DNA of 60,000 nt from assembly GCF_008831285.2 (NCBI RefSeq), contig NC_045150.1, positions 7,206,001-7,266,000 on the forward strand, in the 5' to 3' direction. Positions 13,869 to 25,439 of the stretch are shown piece after piece. How positions within the stretch are numbered: the stretch's first letter is position 1; each line of letters begins with the position of its first letter. This stretch comes from Nymphaea colorata (Eukaryota > Streptophyta > Magnoliopsida > Nymphaeales > Nymphaeaceae). Both the position numbers and the translations under genes were made by a program. The notes beneath the pieces were generated by a model. The model did no database searches, was not told where the DNA came from, and was given only the letters and a program-made list of their open reading frames with translations.

Positions 13869-16800
13869 TTTCAATTACAATTGGGGCACTGTTTTACATT
13901 GTGAGCATGGAAAATGAAAATCTACCAAGCCTGCATTTTAGGAATTCTACTCGGCTCTTTACTTACTGGCAGTGGTTTAAGCTACTTGAGTTGGAGATCG
14001 AGCTTCTACAGTCACAGGTGGTGTTTTGTCAGTCTAGTTTTAGTTCCAATTGCTTGGAAAATTCCATCTTGTTACTTTGACCGAGTTTGTCAGGTGCTGC
14101 TTTGTAATAACTTGGAACAGATAGTGAGTGGGTGGCTTCATGGTAATGAGCTATCATGATTCTTTTGTCTGCAATATCCTTAAGCTGGCTTTGTTAGGAG
14201 TGAGCTTTGAAGCTGTTAACAAATATTCTACTGTTTGGTTGCCGCTTTGAATATGAAAATGACTTTCCTTAATGTGCTTTATTAATCCAACGATATCAGT
14301 TCTTTTCTTTAATTGCTTATCCTTTTTATTGCCAAAATCTCATAACCTTTTGGTTTTTTCTTTTGTTATTTACTGAAGAAAGCATTAAATGCATCATAAT
14401 CTAGATAAGGCTCTCCTATATCAATTGGTAAATGCCATTGATGATATGAATGAGCAGGTTTAGTTCACTAGGAACAAGTTTTATTGCAAAAATATCTCTG
14501 AAAGTCAGTAGAATTTGCAGTTAGGTTTCACCATTCCTGTTCAAATGAGAACGTGAGGGATAATCAGATTGGTTTCCAATAGGGCCAGGTTCAAATTCAA
14601 CATTATTTTGGTTAATGATTTTGAGAGGCTCCAAATGTTCAGTTTGGAAACACATGACAGTTTTCAGTACTATTGGCAATTAGCTAACCAAGCAAGATTC
14701 CACTCAACCGAATGGCCACATCTAGAATACATTTTTTTCCTCATGGTGCAAAAACTCATGCCTCATTTATCATCGTTGTTTCGATTCTTGGCTCATTTCC
14801 TTTGTACATATTTTTCAATTCAGCCATTACACTTACAGATCTACCACCCTCATGCTAATGACTACAAAATTTTGTAAAAGAAACGTCTTAGCGTAGTGTG
14901 ACAGCCATGCTTTTTCAGCGTTATCTTATTATTTTTATGATGAGGAAGCTAATAAGAAAAATTGCTATGCATGAAGAAAGTTGAGCACAAAAAAGATTAG
15001 ATAAAATCAAGCTCAATCCATTCTGAGATAGCCTAAACGTGGTTACAACATAATAGGCTGCTGTAGAAAGAGCTAGAAAATGAATTATTCAATCAGGGCA
15101 TGAGAGCTACAACCAATGAAACCATTGAAGTTTCAATTAGTGCAACCACCAGAACCATGCAAACACAACCATCATATAACAGAATTAAGCATCTATTATG
15201 TTTTGCCTCGATATGACAATCCATCACCTTCTGCGGCCACTGTACTAAAATTTGATGACACGAAGATATAATATATGCAATTTGCAATCAGAACTTGATA
15301 TTGATCATTTTAAATTTTAATCTTGAAGATGATCTATTTTTCTACGTTTCACCGTTTTTGATGTCTTTTAGATTTGGTTTTAATAATTTTCTATTCCAAA
15401 AGAGAGAGAGATAGAGAGGCAGCAGTTGCGATGACAAAAGGTGGATGCCTTTCCAATTTAATTCTTTCCCATAATGGCCTTGTAAAATCACATTATCTAA
15501 TTGAATTGGTCACATTTGGATTTGAAGCAGCATGGCTTCTTGACACTGTTACTTCCGTGGCATGTCGATGTTAAATTTGGACATGCCATTGGAACAAATA
15601 TGCATACTATGACATATGTTTGGGGGCAACTGCACATTTGTTAGTTGAAATAGACTGATCGAGCATGATCAATGTAGGACAATTATTCCGCCTAAGTATA
15701 GAAAAAAAATACCCTCCATGGTTTGGATTGGCAAAAGTAAATACAAAAACGTATCATTTTATTGTAGTGGTGTCATGTGATTGATACGCCTGAATTGGAA
15801 CCCAACGCTTTTAGAAAATTGACTGGAACATTTAATTATACATAATTGATGCACCTAGGTCCTAGGCGAACGTAGCTTTTCGTACAAATCTAGGTTCACA
15901 TGTCCTAAAGATAGAATTTAGTACGTATGTATACCAAAGGGCACAAATAAATTTGAACACATGAAATGACCCTTTGAAAGGGTAACGTATCTAAGTAAGA
16001 GCTAAAAATGCACGATTGGGGTGTCTCTGACTAGCTTATTGCGATTGAATTGTGAGCAATCAATTGTGAATAAAGTTGAGTGTGGTGTGGGCTTATCAAA
16101 ATTTTGATGTGCTGGAGTATGAATTAATAATTGTACATCGGCTTTTGGCCCATAACCTAAAAGTGAGTAATAAATTGTGACGGAAAGCCCGTGTGGTTGC
16201 AAGTCATCATTTCCACTGGTTAACCTACTTGTAAGGTAGGCGATAGAAAGACTACATAGTTTCATACTGTGTTGTATATTAAAGCATAAAATGTTCCAAT
16301 CATGCCAACCCAGGTGATGCGAGCTCGTTCTTAGGCCCAGTTCTAGGTCTAAGGTGAAGCTCGCGGCCATGCACCATGAAATTGATTACTTTGTTCGGCC
16401 ATGCCTTTTGGGGTTGAAAGATTTATTAATTATATGATCACGGCCCAATTTCAACGTGATCCGAGCATGTGAGAGAGTTATGGCCCTCGGAAGTTGGTAG
16501 AATGAGTGTCGAACAAAGTGTGAGCAGGGATAGGTTTTAGATGGAGCAGTCAGTTGAGTAGAGTAAAACAATGATACTCTTATCCAAACTCTGATCGAAG
16601 CATGTAAAAGTTCGTTGGAAAGATCATTTCAAAGGCTTTCCAACGAGTATAGGCACGCGTGACGTCGTTTGCTTGGGATGATTTGCCAAGAAAAATGATG
16701 GATGAATTTGGATTGCTGTGGAACAGAATTTTATCTTCGGGAAAACGACTGTCTGATGAATTGATGGTAGCTCTCCCGTTTCAACTCTGATTGAGCCGTA

Positions 16801-16889
16801 TCATGTGGATGGCTCAAGTACGGATGCGCCAAAAGGGTGTTGGCGGGCGGCCAAGTGCTAGCAGCGCTTGAGGTGGCTGGTGTTCAGGT
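13869..16889. other. No supported gene
   Basis: Several frames of 60-120 codons occur, but none has motifs or codon character I can support. The 15,780-16,860 part has features of decayed transposon sequence (a short hairpin, CTAGGTCCTAG-type words), without identifiable ends. Confidence 0.5.
16613..16645. repeat. Perfect 10-bp hairpin
   Basis: CGTTGGAAAG (16,613-16,622) and its exact reverse complement (16,636-16,645) flank a 13-base loop. Function unknown. Confidence 0.7.
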
Positions 16890-16897
16890 AGACTTCT

Positions 16898-17914
16898 TAG
16901 GCCTGGGCATCGGGCCGCTCAGCCCGGGTCTCGGCCTAGGCCTGGCCCGACGGGCTGCTCAGCCCGACCCGGACCGGGACCTGGACCTGGACCCGGCTCG
17001 GGCTGGGCCAGGTCGCCCTCCTGACCCCTTTCCCCCGCCCTCCCGTCGCGCTCTGATGGGAGGAGGGGGAGGGAGTCAGAGACGGAGGAGGAGGGAGAGA
17101 GGGAGACGGAGGAGGAGGGAGAGGGAGCAGATCAGCAGAGAGGTAGAGGGAGAGGGGAAGAGGGGGAACGAGAGCAGATCAGCAGAGAGGTAGAGGGAGA
17201 GGGGGAGCGGAGAGTAGGGGTGGGCATCGGGCCGGGCCGGCCCGCTAAGACCCGGCCCGGGTCGGCCCATCGGGCCTGATGCCCGGGCCCGACCCGATAA
17301 TCTTGCCGGGCCAGGCTGGGCCGGTTACCGGGCCTGGCCACCAAAAGTCAAGCCCGGCCCGGCCGGCCGCGAAGAGAGACACGGGAAGGGGGGGGGGGCT
17401 GCGGGGGGACAGAGGCGGAGAGGGAGAGGAGCGAGCTGCGGGGGACGGAGGCGGAGAGGGAGCAGAGAGGGAGAGGGGAGGGACTCAGAGAGGGAGAGGG
17501 AGGGGAGCGAGCGGGCCAGGCGGAGAGGGAGAGGGAAACGGGAGAGGGAGCAGAGGGAGAGGGAGACGGAGCAGAGGGAGAGGGAGACGAAAGGGAGCAG
17601 AGGGAGACGGGAAGAGAGAGGGAGGGGTCAGGGGAGCGAGTGGAGGGCGGAGGCCGCCCGACCGCCTGAGGGCGGGAGTCTGGCCGGGTGGGCCGCCGCC
17701 GGGCCGCCCTTCCTGCCCGGGCCCAACCCGGTTTGGTTATCGGGCCCGAGCCCTGCCTGGGCCAGGGAGCCCGGGCCAGGTTTTCCCTGGCCCAAGCTTG
17801 GGCCCAACCGGGCCGGCCTGTCGGGCCCGGGCCAGGTTTTCCCCGGCCCAAACCCGGGTCCGATCGGGCCGGGCCGAGCCGCCGGGCGGTGGCCCGGCCC
17901 GTTGCCGAGGCTTA
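16898..17914. mobile_element. Non-autonomous hAT-like transposon, GC- and GA-rich, composite
   Basis: Imperfect terminal inverted repeats read TAGGCCTGGGCATCGGGCCG at the left and, as reverse complement, TAAGCCTCGGCAACGGGCCG at the right. The flanking octamers AGACTTCT (16,890-16,897) and AGACTTAT (17,915-17,922) match at 7 of 8 positions, the 8-bp target duplication expected of hAT elements. The interior alternates GGCCCGG-word blocks (16,900-17,045, 17,220-17,370, 17,640-17,910) with purine GA blocks (17,055-17,214, 17,375-17,640). A second TIR-like start, TAGGGGTGGGCATCGGGCC, lies at 17,215 in the same orientation, suggesting nesting or internal duplication. A 47-bp unit is repeated at 17,125 and 17,172. 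No transposase is encoded. The long frames here, including one of 256 codons, are composition artefacts. Confidence 0.75.
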
Positions 17915-18163
17915 AGACTTATCAGCTTGTGTCGAGCTCTGGCCATGTGGCAGCAAGTCGGTCGAGCGAGGGTGACCGCTATTGCAGCTCGACGACGGTC
18001 AGGATTAGGAAACAGAAGCGGCCTAAGGTGGCCCCGCATCAATAGGTGACTTGTGGGAGGTCCAATATCTATAATACTTTTGGATGGATCCCATTGAAGC
18101 TTTACAATGCTTTTCTTACTGGTGACATGCATGCATAAGTGTACATGAAGTAGCTTGAAGGTT

Positions 18164-18277
18164 ATGTATATCCATGATGTCAAAATTATATATACAAGTT
18201 TAAAAAGACAATTTATGGATATGTATATCCATGATGTCAAAATTATATATACAAGCTTGAAAAGACAATTTATGAAC
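18164..18277. repeat. 57-bp tandem duplication
   Basis: Two nearly identical copies (18,164-18,220 and 18,221-18,277), each beginning ATGTATATCCATGATGTC. Confidence 0.95.
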
Positions 18278-18412
18278 TGAAGCAAGCACCATATACATAG
18301 TATAAAAGATTGAGTAGTTATCTTGTATCATAAGGGTTCCTTATTTCTTCATCACATTCATCATTATCCATTTATACGATAGTAGTGGTTGCACATTCTA
18401 GTCTTCATAGAC

Positions 18413-18524
18413 GACATCATGGTTACCAGTAGTTCCTCATTCTTTCTTGTTCAAAAATTGATCACGTCGACATCATGGTTACCAGTAGTTCCTCATTCTT
18501 TCTTGTTCAAAAATTGATCACGTC
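18413..18524. repeat. 56-bp tandem duplication
   Basis: Two identical copies (18,413-18,468 and 18,469-18,524), each beginning GACATCATGGTTACC. Confidence 0.95.
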
Positions 18525-19794
18525 TTAAGAGGGCAACTCAATGAAAGTCCGGTGTGACTTGTCGTGTTTCCTTGGTGTTGAAGTAAAGAGGCTTTAACGT
18601 GCATGTTTGTGTCAACAAGCTTACGTAAATAAAATGTTACATATGGCAAAAATGCATGATGCCAAGCCAGTGGCTACTAACGTTAGTACCACTAAGAAGA
18701 CCAGGCAAAAGGCAGCATTTGGAGTTTGTATCAGAAGCACGCCACGTATGGGATCAAATGTTTCATTTGCAGTAAACTGAGCTTGTCAGCTCATGCACAA
18801 TTCGATTGAGGATGGAGCACTGGGTAACGGTAAAGTGTATACTATATCACTTTTTGTGATTAAGAGGTTTACAATCCATTGCTCAAAAAAGGCCCTGAAG
18901 GGCTTCCCATTCCCCCTACATCTGGGGTAGGGGGGTCTTGGGCTGCTTCGACACTAGTGATGGCAATGGTGTACCCCTTCAGCTTGGATACCATGCCCCA
19001 TTGTTTAAGATGCATGAATATAACACCAACTAAAATTTAACTAAAGCAGACCTTACCTTTAACCTGACCAACTATGCTATGCCGTTTGAGACATGTATGC
19101 TATACCATTTGAGGGAGCTGCTAGCAAGGGCTTATTGTTGAAGAAGTCAAAAAGGAGTTCTCTTTGGGTTCATTCGGTAAATGAAACCATTCATAATTGT
19201 TGTATGAATCTGCCTCAATTCATAGAACACTTAATAAATGTGTGCACATGAAGGTGTTATGTTGCCTGCATCATTGTGGTGAAGCGTACTTGACTTGATG
19301 CCTACCCCTCAGGAGGTGATGCATCTCTAGTGCATGATACATGTGTGGTAGGTGAGTTTGGAAAGCGGCCACTGCCGGCACTTATGACACCTAGCAATGC
19401 CATTAACTTACCCTCACTCTTCAGCAAACTCCTTGACAATGATTACCTGACTTTTGGTGAAGGTTTGGTCCAACTTTAGTGAGTATTTTTGTTTATTTTT
19501 CATATTCTTTTCTCATCCTCTTTTTCGGTAGAATGGTTGATGTCTACTGACAAGAATGATAGATTGATTGATAGCCATTCTTGTCGTCACTCTTCAACAA
19601 ACTTCTTACATGTTTTCTGATTCATTTATGTTTTATTAGACATATAGGTTTGATATTAGGGGGGCATGAGCGATAATAATAAAAAAAATGCCCCACTATA
19701 ATTGTCATGTTTTACGACTTAGAAGAATCCAGATTGAACGGTAGATGTGAAAATACAAATATTTGACATTGATTGGAAAATGAATGCAAGAGAA

Positions 19795-21117
19795 CTAGGC
19801 ATAAAATTTCTTGAGGTGAAGGGCATTAATAGGATCGACAAGTTACACTCCATCAACATCAATTAGTTGGTATGAATTACGGGGCATGACTTCCTTAAGA
19901 ACATATGGGCCTTTCCAGTTCGGTGCCTACTTGCCTCGCGGCCGTCCTCTGAAGTACACCGCAGATCGTAGAACCAAATCATGCACTTTGAACTGTCTCT
20001 CAATAACTGACTTGTTAAATTTGCCTGCTACTCTTTGGCGATAAGCTTCAGCATTCTCAGCCGCTTTTAACCTCTTTTCATCTAGCAGATCAAGCTGCAT
20101 TAGCATTTTCTGTTGATATTGATTTAGATGAAGCTCTATGAGAGAAGCGAACTTCAAAGCAGTTTTCAACACATGTAATGGTAGAACCACTTCTGTTCCA
20201 TAGACTACCTCTGTTGGAGTAGCATTTGTTGGAGTTCTCATAGTGGTGCGATATGCCCATAGAGCGTTATGCATCTTTTCATGTCAGTCTCTTCCAGTTT
20301 CCACTATTCGTTCCAAGATGCAGATCAAGATTTTATTGGTAGCTTCTGCTTGTCAGTTGCCTTGGGGATAATAAGGAGCTGAAAAATGATTCGTGATGCG
20401 GTACTTGCTGCACAATTGCCTCATCTTTTCATTCTTGAAATGAGTCCCGTTGTCAGATACTATATCATGAAGGACTCCAAATCTGCAAAGAAGGTTTTTG
20501 TGAATAAAGGACACTACATGACATCCTTCCACTATTTTGCCTGTGACGACTTCAACCCACTTGTAAAATAATTCGTTGCAGGAAGAAAATAATTATGGCC
20601 ATTGGAAGCTGAGGGGATATTGGTCCGACTACATCAAATGCCCACATTGAAAACGGCCAAGGAGATGCTGGGGCATGGATCACTGGAGCATGTAGTTGAC
20701 ATTCTTTGCATCTTTTGACGAATTGGTGACAATCTTTTTGCATAGTAGGCCAATAATATCCTGCTCAAATTATCTGTTTGGTGAGGGTTTGATAACCAAC
20801 ATGGCCCCTACAGTCTCCTCGATGTGATTCTGCAATGACTTCCTTTGCCTCATCTTCATCAAGGCATCGAGAATATTCAGTGCTAAATCCACGTCTGTAT
20901 AATACCCCTGTAAGAATAAAGTACATCGCTGACATACGTTGGATTTCTTTCTGTTCATTTTTGGGTATTTCAGTCGGGAATTATCCGCTTTCAATGTACC
21001 TTTTGATGTCATGTACCAAGACATATTTTCCTATTGGATATGGTGAACATGCATCATTGTTTCAAAAGCAGGGTGTTCCAATCTTCTAATCTCAAAAGAA
21101 CGAATCACTTCATTGGT
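19795..21117 (-). pseudogene. Tat integrase (left copy), broken
   Basis: The integrase inserts retroelement cDNA into the chromosome. The zinc-binding region survives as [12 protein letters not shown] near 20,710, followed by the core start WAFDVVGPI. Near 20,330 the catalytic Glu context (QAEATNK) is kept, but the preceding Gly codon is now a TGA stop. The C-terminal part (19,927-20,274) reads NALWAYRTTMRTPTNATP and continues to a YRQRVAGKFNKSV tail. The frame ends at TAG (19,797-19,795). Several frameshifts separate these pieces, so no active enzyme is possible. Confidence 0.8.
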
Positions 21118-21505
21118 TCAAAAAGTGATGGTGGATCCTAAGCTCGCGTGGTCATCTGCAATAGGGTTACCTCCTCTCTTTATGTGAGCTAGTTGTACTT
21201 CTTCAAATTGATGGATTAAGGAGGTAGTGATTTCTTGATATGACACCAACTTTTTGTCTTTGATTTGCCATTCTCCATTTACTTCGTTTATAATAAGTTG
21301 AGAATCGCCGAAGGCATACACCTTTTTCACTTGAAAATTCAATAAAGAACGAAGCCCTTGTATGAGGGATTCATATTCAGCCATGTTATGGGTACATGGA
21401 AAATCGAGTTTCAAAGAATACAAGATCATTTCATCTTCCAGAGTGATGAGTAAGATGCCTATGCCTGCTCCCATCACATTTCTGTACCCATCAAAGTACA
21501 TCTTC
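21118..21505 (-). pseudogene. Archaeal-type RNase H (left copy)
   Basis: A second RNase H acquired by Tat elements, lying between the ordinary RNase H and the integrase. Readable motifs are YFDGYRNVMGAGIGIL (first catalytic Asp), NMAEYESLIQGL (catalytic Glu), AFGDSQLIINEVNGEW (Asp) and a final ADDHASLGS. The open stretch is 127 codons. This domain is the main reason for the Tat assignment. Confidence 0.85.
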
Positions 21506-22665
21506 TATATCGGAACCGTCTCCTATCTTAGTACATGTTTGTCAGAAAATTCAACGTTCGTTCTGATTTCCTCGTACTGAGGGAAGTCTGCTAACTGATC
21601 CGCAATTGCTTGTCTTTTGATTAACTTTTGAGACACATATTCAAGATCATGTTGTATCAACAAAACTTACTATTTGACGATGCATCCATTAAGGAAGGGT
21701 TGTTCCAAGATATACTTGAGAGGATTAAGCTTGGAGAGGATCTTGACTTCACAAGCTAGTAAATAATGTCTCAGCTTTGACACATCTAAACCAATGCTAG
21801 ACAATTTTTTTCGATTGGAGAGTACTTCTTTTCGTACTGGACAAAAGTCTTGCTAATGGAATAGATTGCATGCTCGATGCAACTTCCTTCATCATATTGT
21901 GCTAAAAAGCTGCCACATGTTGGCTCATTCACTGTAATGTAAAGCAGCAATGGTCTACCCAACACTGGGGCTTTTAGAATTGGCGGATTTAGAAGGTATT
22001 TCTTGATCTTTTCAAATGACTGTTGACATTCGAAACCCCATTCAAACTCGACGTCTTTCCTTACCAACTGGTTGAATGGTTCGCATCTCATGGCTAAATT
22101 GACAATGAATTGTCTTATGGATTGGATTCGTCCTTGCAAGTTTCGCAACTCCTTGATATTGGTAGGTGGTGACATATCGATTATTGCTTTAGCTTTGGTT
22201 CTTACTGACCATGAAACCCAAGAGCTTGCCTGACTCAACCCAAAACACACATTTTTTAGGATTCAAGCGAAACTTGTACTATAAAAGCCCCTCGAATACT
22301 TGAGCAAAAGTTTCAATGTGATCTTCTCTCATCTTGGATTTGATCAATATGTCATCGATGTACGCATTCATGATTTTATGCATTTGGTTATGGAAGATGG
22401 TAGCCATGGCTCTTTGATAGGTTGCTCCAACATTCTTCAACCCAAACGGCATTACCGTGTAACAAAAAATGCCACAGGGTGTAGTAAAAGTGGTCTTAGG
22501 TTGATCTTTGACTGCTAATTTGATATGATTATATCCCGAATATCTATCTATGAAATAGAACATTGTATGGCTTGCAGTAATGTCTACCAACAGATCAATG
22601 TTTGGAAGAGGATAATCATCCTTCGGTGTGACTTTGTTCAAGTCTCGACTGCTTGTTCGATAAAT
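21506..22665 (-). pseudogene. Tat reverse transcriptase and RNase H (left copy), N-terminus deleted
   Basis: RT copies element RNA into DNA. The surviving palm reads NIDLLVDITASHTMFYFID and then MPFGLKNVGATYQRAM, with the catalytic YIDDILIKSK near 22,345. A separate open piece (21,786-22,250) covers the RT thumb and ordinary RNase H, including GRPLLLYITVNEPTCGS. The amino-terminal fingers are missing because of a deletion of about 480 bp relative to the right copy. Frameshifts near 22,270 and stops near 21,780 break the frame. Confidence 0.85.
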
Positions 22666-22889
22666 GCTTTCTAGGGGGGCTTTCGAGGAAAAAGGATAAA
22701 CTGAGATATGTTGAGTTCTGACATCCTGTAAAGAGGATAAAAGAAAGAATTGGACGAAATTAAAATTTACAACGAAAGATTACTTGCATTGTATAAAAAA
22801 GTTCTTAGTTCATAGAAGGGGTCCTCTCATGAGACCAGACAAAAAGAAATTTAAGATTACAAAATTCATGGGAGGATTTGAAACAAAAG

Positions 22890-23882
22890 TGAATACTATC
22901 AGCCCGCAAGATCTTTTTCAAATTTCTTCATGATATCCCAATCCTCTGGTGTTCATTTGAAAAGGCATATTGATTGGCTTGAGGATGCTATCTTCATTTT
23001 TTTCGAGGAAGTGAATGGACGATGGCCACTTTTCAGGAGCAACTGAAACCCCTTAGGATTTTTCGTGAAATGAACATATAAAGGATGTTCCCGGATGGTT
23101 CACCTATCTCTATGTTTTTCATCCATTCTTCCAAAGGTCTGTCATTCGTCGTTCTTATAATGGGTACATCCACCGAATCGATTGGCCTAGGGAGCATTGG
23201 TTTCACCAACCTTTCGGTTAGGTCCTCAGCACGTATGGTGATGACCGATGAGCCAGAATTCCATTTGAGGCACTGATGAAGAGTGGATGAGATTCCTCGT
23301 ACTTGGTTGAACCAAGGTCGTCCCAAAAGTAAGTTATATGATGGTGACACATCCACCACATGGAATACAATGCAATGATTGGTGTTTTCAATGGTCACAT
23401 TCATGTTGATGGCACCTTTGCTGTTCATGCGTCGACATCATATCCGTAGATCCTGATATCATCAGAGCGATATTTGTCTTCACAAAACCCCAATGCTTGG
23501 CCGTGAGATCAGGACAAATATTTAAGCCACTTCCCCCATCGATCAATACATCTGGCACAATCATCTCATTGATCTGGACGATGATGTAAAGAGCATCTAC
23601 ATGGTAATATCCCCATTTTGAGATGTCTTTTTCTGAAAAGGTAATTGACTGTTCCTTGGAGGGTCGAATCCAATCTCCTTCAATCATGCGCTCTTTTAAA
23701 GGGAGAACCTCACCCAAGTAACACAAATCTTCATCTGAAGAGTCATCTAAGGATTCATCATCACCGCTTTGTAGGATAAAAGTCTTTGAGATAATGAGAA
23801 GTTTTTCGAGTGAACTTTTCGTCTTGCTGCCCATCATAGCAATAAAGTCTAGAGGTTTCTTACCTCGATCTGTCATCATGAC
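22890..23882 (-). pseudogene. Tat protease with G-patch-like tail (left copy)
   Basis: The aspartic protease cleaves the retroelement polyprotein. The active-site-like motif VLIDGGSGLNICP is near 23,535. Downstream come NHCIVFHVVDVSPSYNLLLG and a PWFNQVRGISSTLHQCLKWN stretch, as in Tat proteases. After the protease a glycine-containing segment (about 22,900-23,040) resembles a worn G-patch, which some plant retrotransposons carry between protease and RT. The two open pieces (23,033-23,428 and 23,388-23,879) are in different frames, so there is at least one frameshift. Confidence 0.75.
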
Positions 23883-23889
23883 TTCATGT

Positions 23890-25389
23890 GAACTGCTTCC
23901 ATTACAAGGTCGGATGTGCTCGTGTGGATGATATGAGAGTGGAGTGCCTATGGTGATTGTGGCTACTGCCGCCTTCCCGTGATCAGGAAATGGATTCCTT
24001 AATATTTCAGGGCTGCTATCATCACAAATCTTGAGATCCTTGTTGATAAAGTCTTGAATAATGTTTTTGAGGAAAAAACAATCCTCAGTGTCATGACCAT
24101 GGGCACGATGAAACTTTCACAGTTTTTTTTATTTCCTTCTCTCATTTTCGGAGGCTCATATACTTTCGGCAAGACGATAATTCCTTTGGCGAGGAGGTAT
24201 TCCAGGATCTTCTCACAAGACTGACTGAGAGGAGTGATTTTTCGGTCATAGCCCCAACCTGAGTGCTTGTTTTTCCTTTCATCGTCGCCTTTAGGAAACC
24301 GTGTGTTCTTCTTCAGACTGACTTCTTTGTCCTGCTTATAATTATTGTCATGGTTCTTTCTAATGTCAGCATTGGCTATAAAGTGTGCAGACAACTGTGC
24401 CTTTCCTCCTTTCTTTCCATCTTTTTTATACTTAGGAGCAATAATTCTATCAAAATCTCCTTCCTCAATTCCTTCTTCTATCGAGTTTGCTTGTTCAATT
24501 AACTCAGCAGGTTTTGATCGGGGCATTGCGGATGAGACATTTCAAGGGCTGGGTAGGATTTTTCTTGATGAGTGACAAAGCTTGTGTCTCAGAAATGGGC
24601 TCCTTCATTTTGTTGCATTGAATTCTCCATTTTTGGATGAATTCTCGAGCCATTTCTCCCTATTTCTGACAAAGACTGCAAATAGTACTGAGGGTTGGAG
24701 CCATGAGAACATTTTGTTCAAATCTTTCGACAAACATTGTAACCAATTTGTCAAATTCCTTCAGCTCGACTGGATTGACATTTTCTTTGTGCCATTGTGC
24801 GGCGATGCCTTCAAGACTTCTTGAAAAATATCAGAACAACGCTCTATTATTTGTCTGAATTTCGTAGCAATCATTGAAAAAGGTTGAAAGATGAACGTGT
24901 GGGCAAGTGGTTCCATCATATCTGACGAACTCTTTCGGCAAGCAAGCCTTTTACATCTTCGTCCCCTTCAATGCCAAGGTAGTAGTCTTCACATGAGTAT
25001 GAACGTTTTCCTCTTCCCCTAAACTCAAGATTGTTCATTCTTTTCTCCATTTCATAGAATCTGCGCTTAGTCGGACTTTCATCATCACTTGATTCGACCA
25101 ATTCTGGCTTGGTCTTTTTCTTCTTGCCCTTGATCTCCTTTACTTTCTCTTCAGAACTCTCATTGTCTGAGCTACTGCTAGGGATGTACTTCGTGGTATT
25201 TTTGCCTTTCTTGGTAGGCTTTCTCTTCCTTTTGGGTTTTTCTTTCGAACTCCCAGTGGTGATAGGGTTAGGTGAGCTGCTTTCTACCATAATTTCTTTT
25301 CCCTTCTTGTTTCTCTTTGTTGTCTTTTTCTTCTTGAGAGAAAGCAGTTCAGATTTTTCTTCCGAACATCTAGGAGTGACCCTTTTCAC
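23890..25389 (-). pseudogene. Tat gag (left copy)
   Basis: Gag is the structural protein of the virus-like particle. The readable N-terminal piece (24,916-25,389, ATG at 25,387) is a basic, low-complexity segment rich in KKKK and SSDDES, ending in CEDYYLGIEGDEDVKG. The central gag domain (about 24,530-24,900) is broken by stops and frameshifts. The C-terminal piece (23,999-24,526) starts with a Met inside AELIEQANSIEEGIEEGDF and runs into the KILEYLLAKGIIVLPKV region. Right-copy counterparts match throughout. Confidence 0.75.
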
Positions 25390-25439
25390 GAATGGAAGTG
25401 ACCTCCTAGATGTTCGTATTGCCTAACTTTTTCAGGTAT

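Larger units (their letters stand above)
17923..19659. other. Intergenic DNA with two tandem duplications
   Basis: No coding sequence is recognised between the hAT-like element and the left Tat copy. Two short tandem duplications are listed separately. The boundary at 19,660 is where similarity between the two Tat copies stops. Confidence 0.6.

Noticed and set aside
16837-17193. 118-codon frame (LAGGQVLAALEVAG...)
   Set aside because: It crosses the target duplication and the left end of the hAT-like element and continues into low-complexity GA sequence. No domain is visible.
17279-18049. 256-codon plus-strand open frame, the longest plus-strand frame in the window
   Set aside because: It lies mostly in the GGCCCGG and GA blocks of the hAT-like element. 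Its Gly/Pro/Arg-rich translation comes from base composition, and several other frames are open there too.
25109-25426. Plus-strand 105-codon frame over the left gag
   Set aside because: Phe/Leu-rich antisense of the lysine-rich gag segment. The same shadow appears over the right gag (26,552-27,040).
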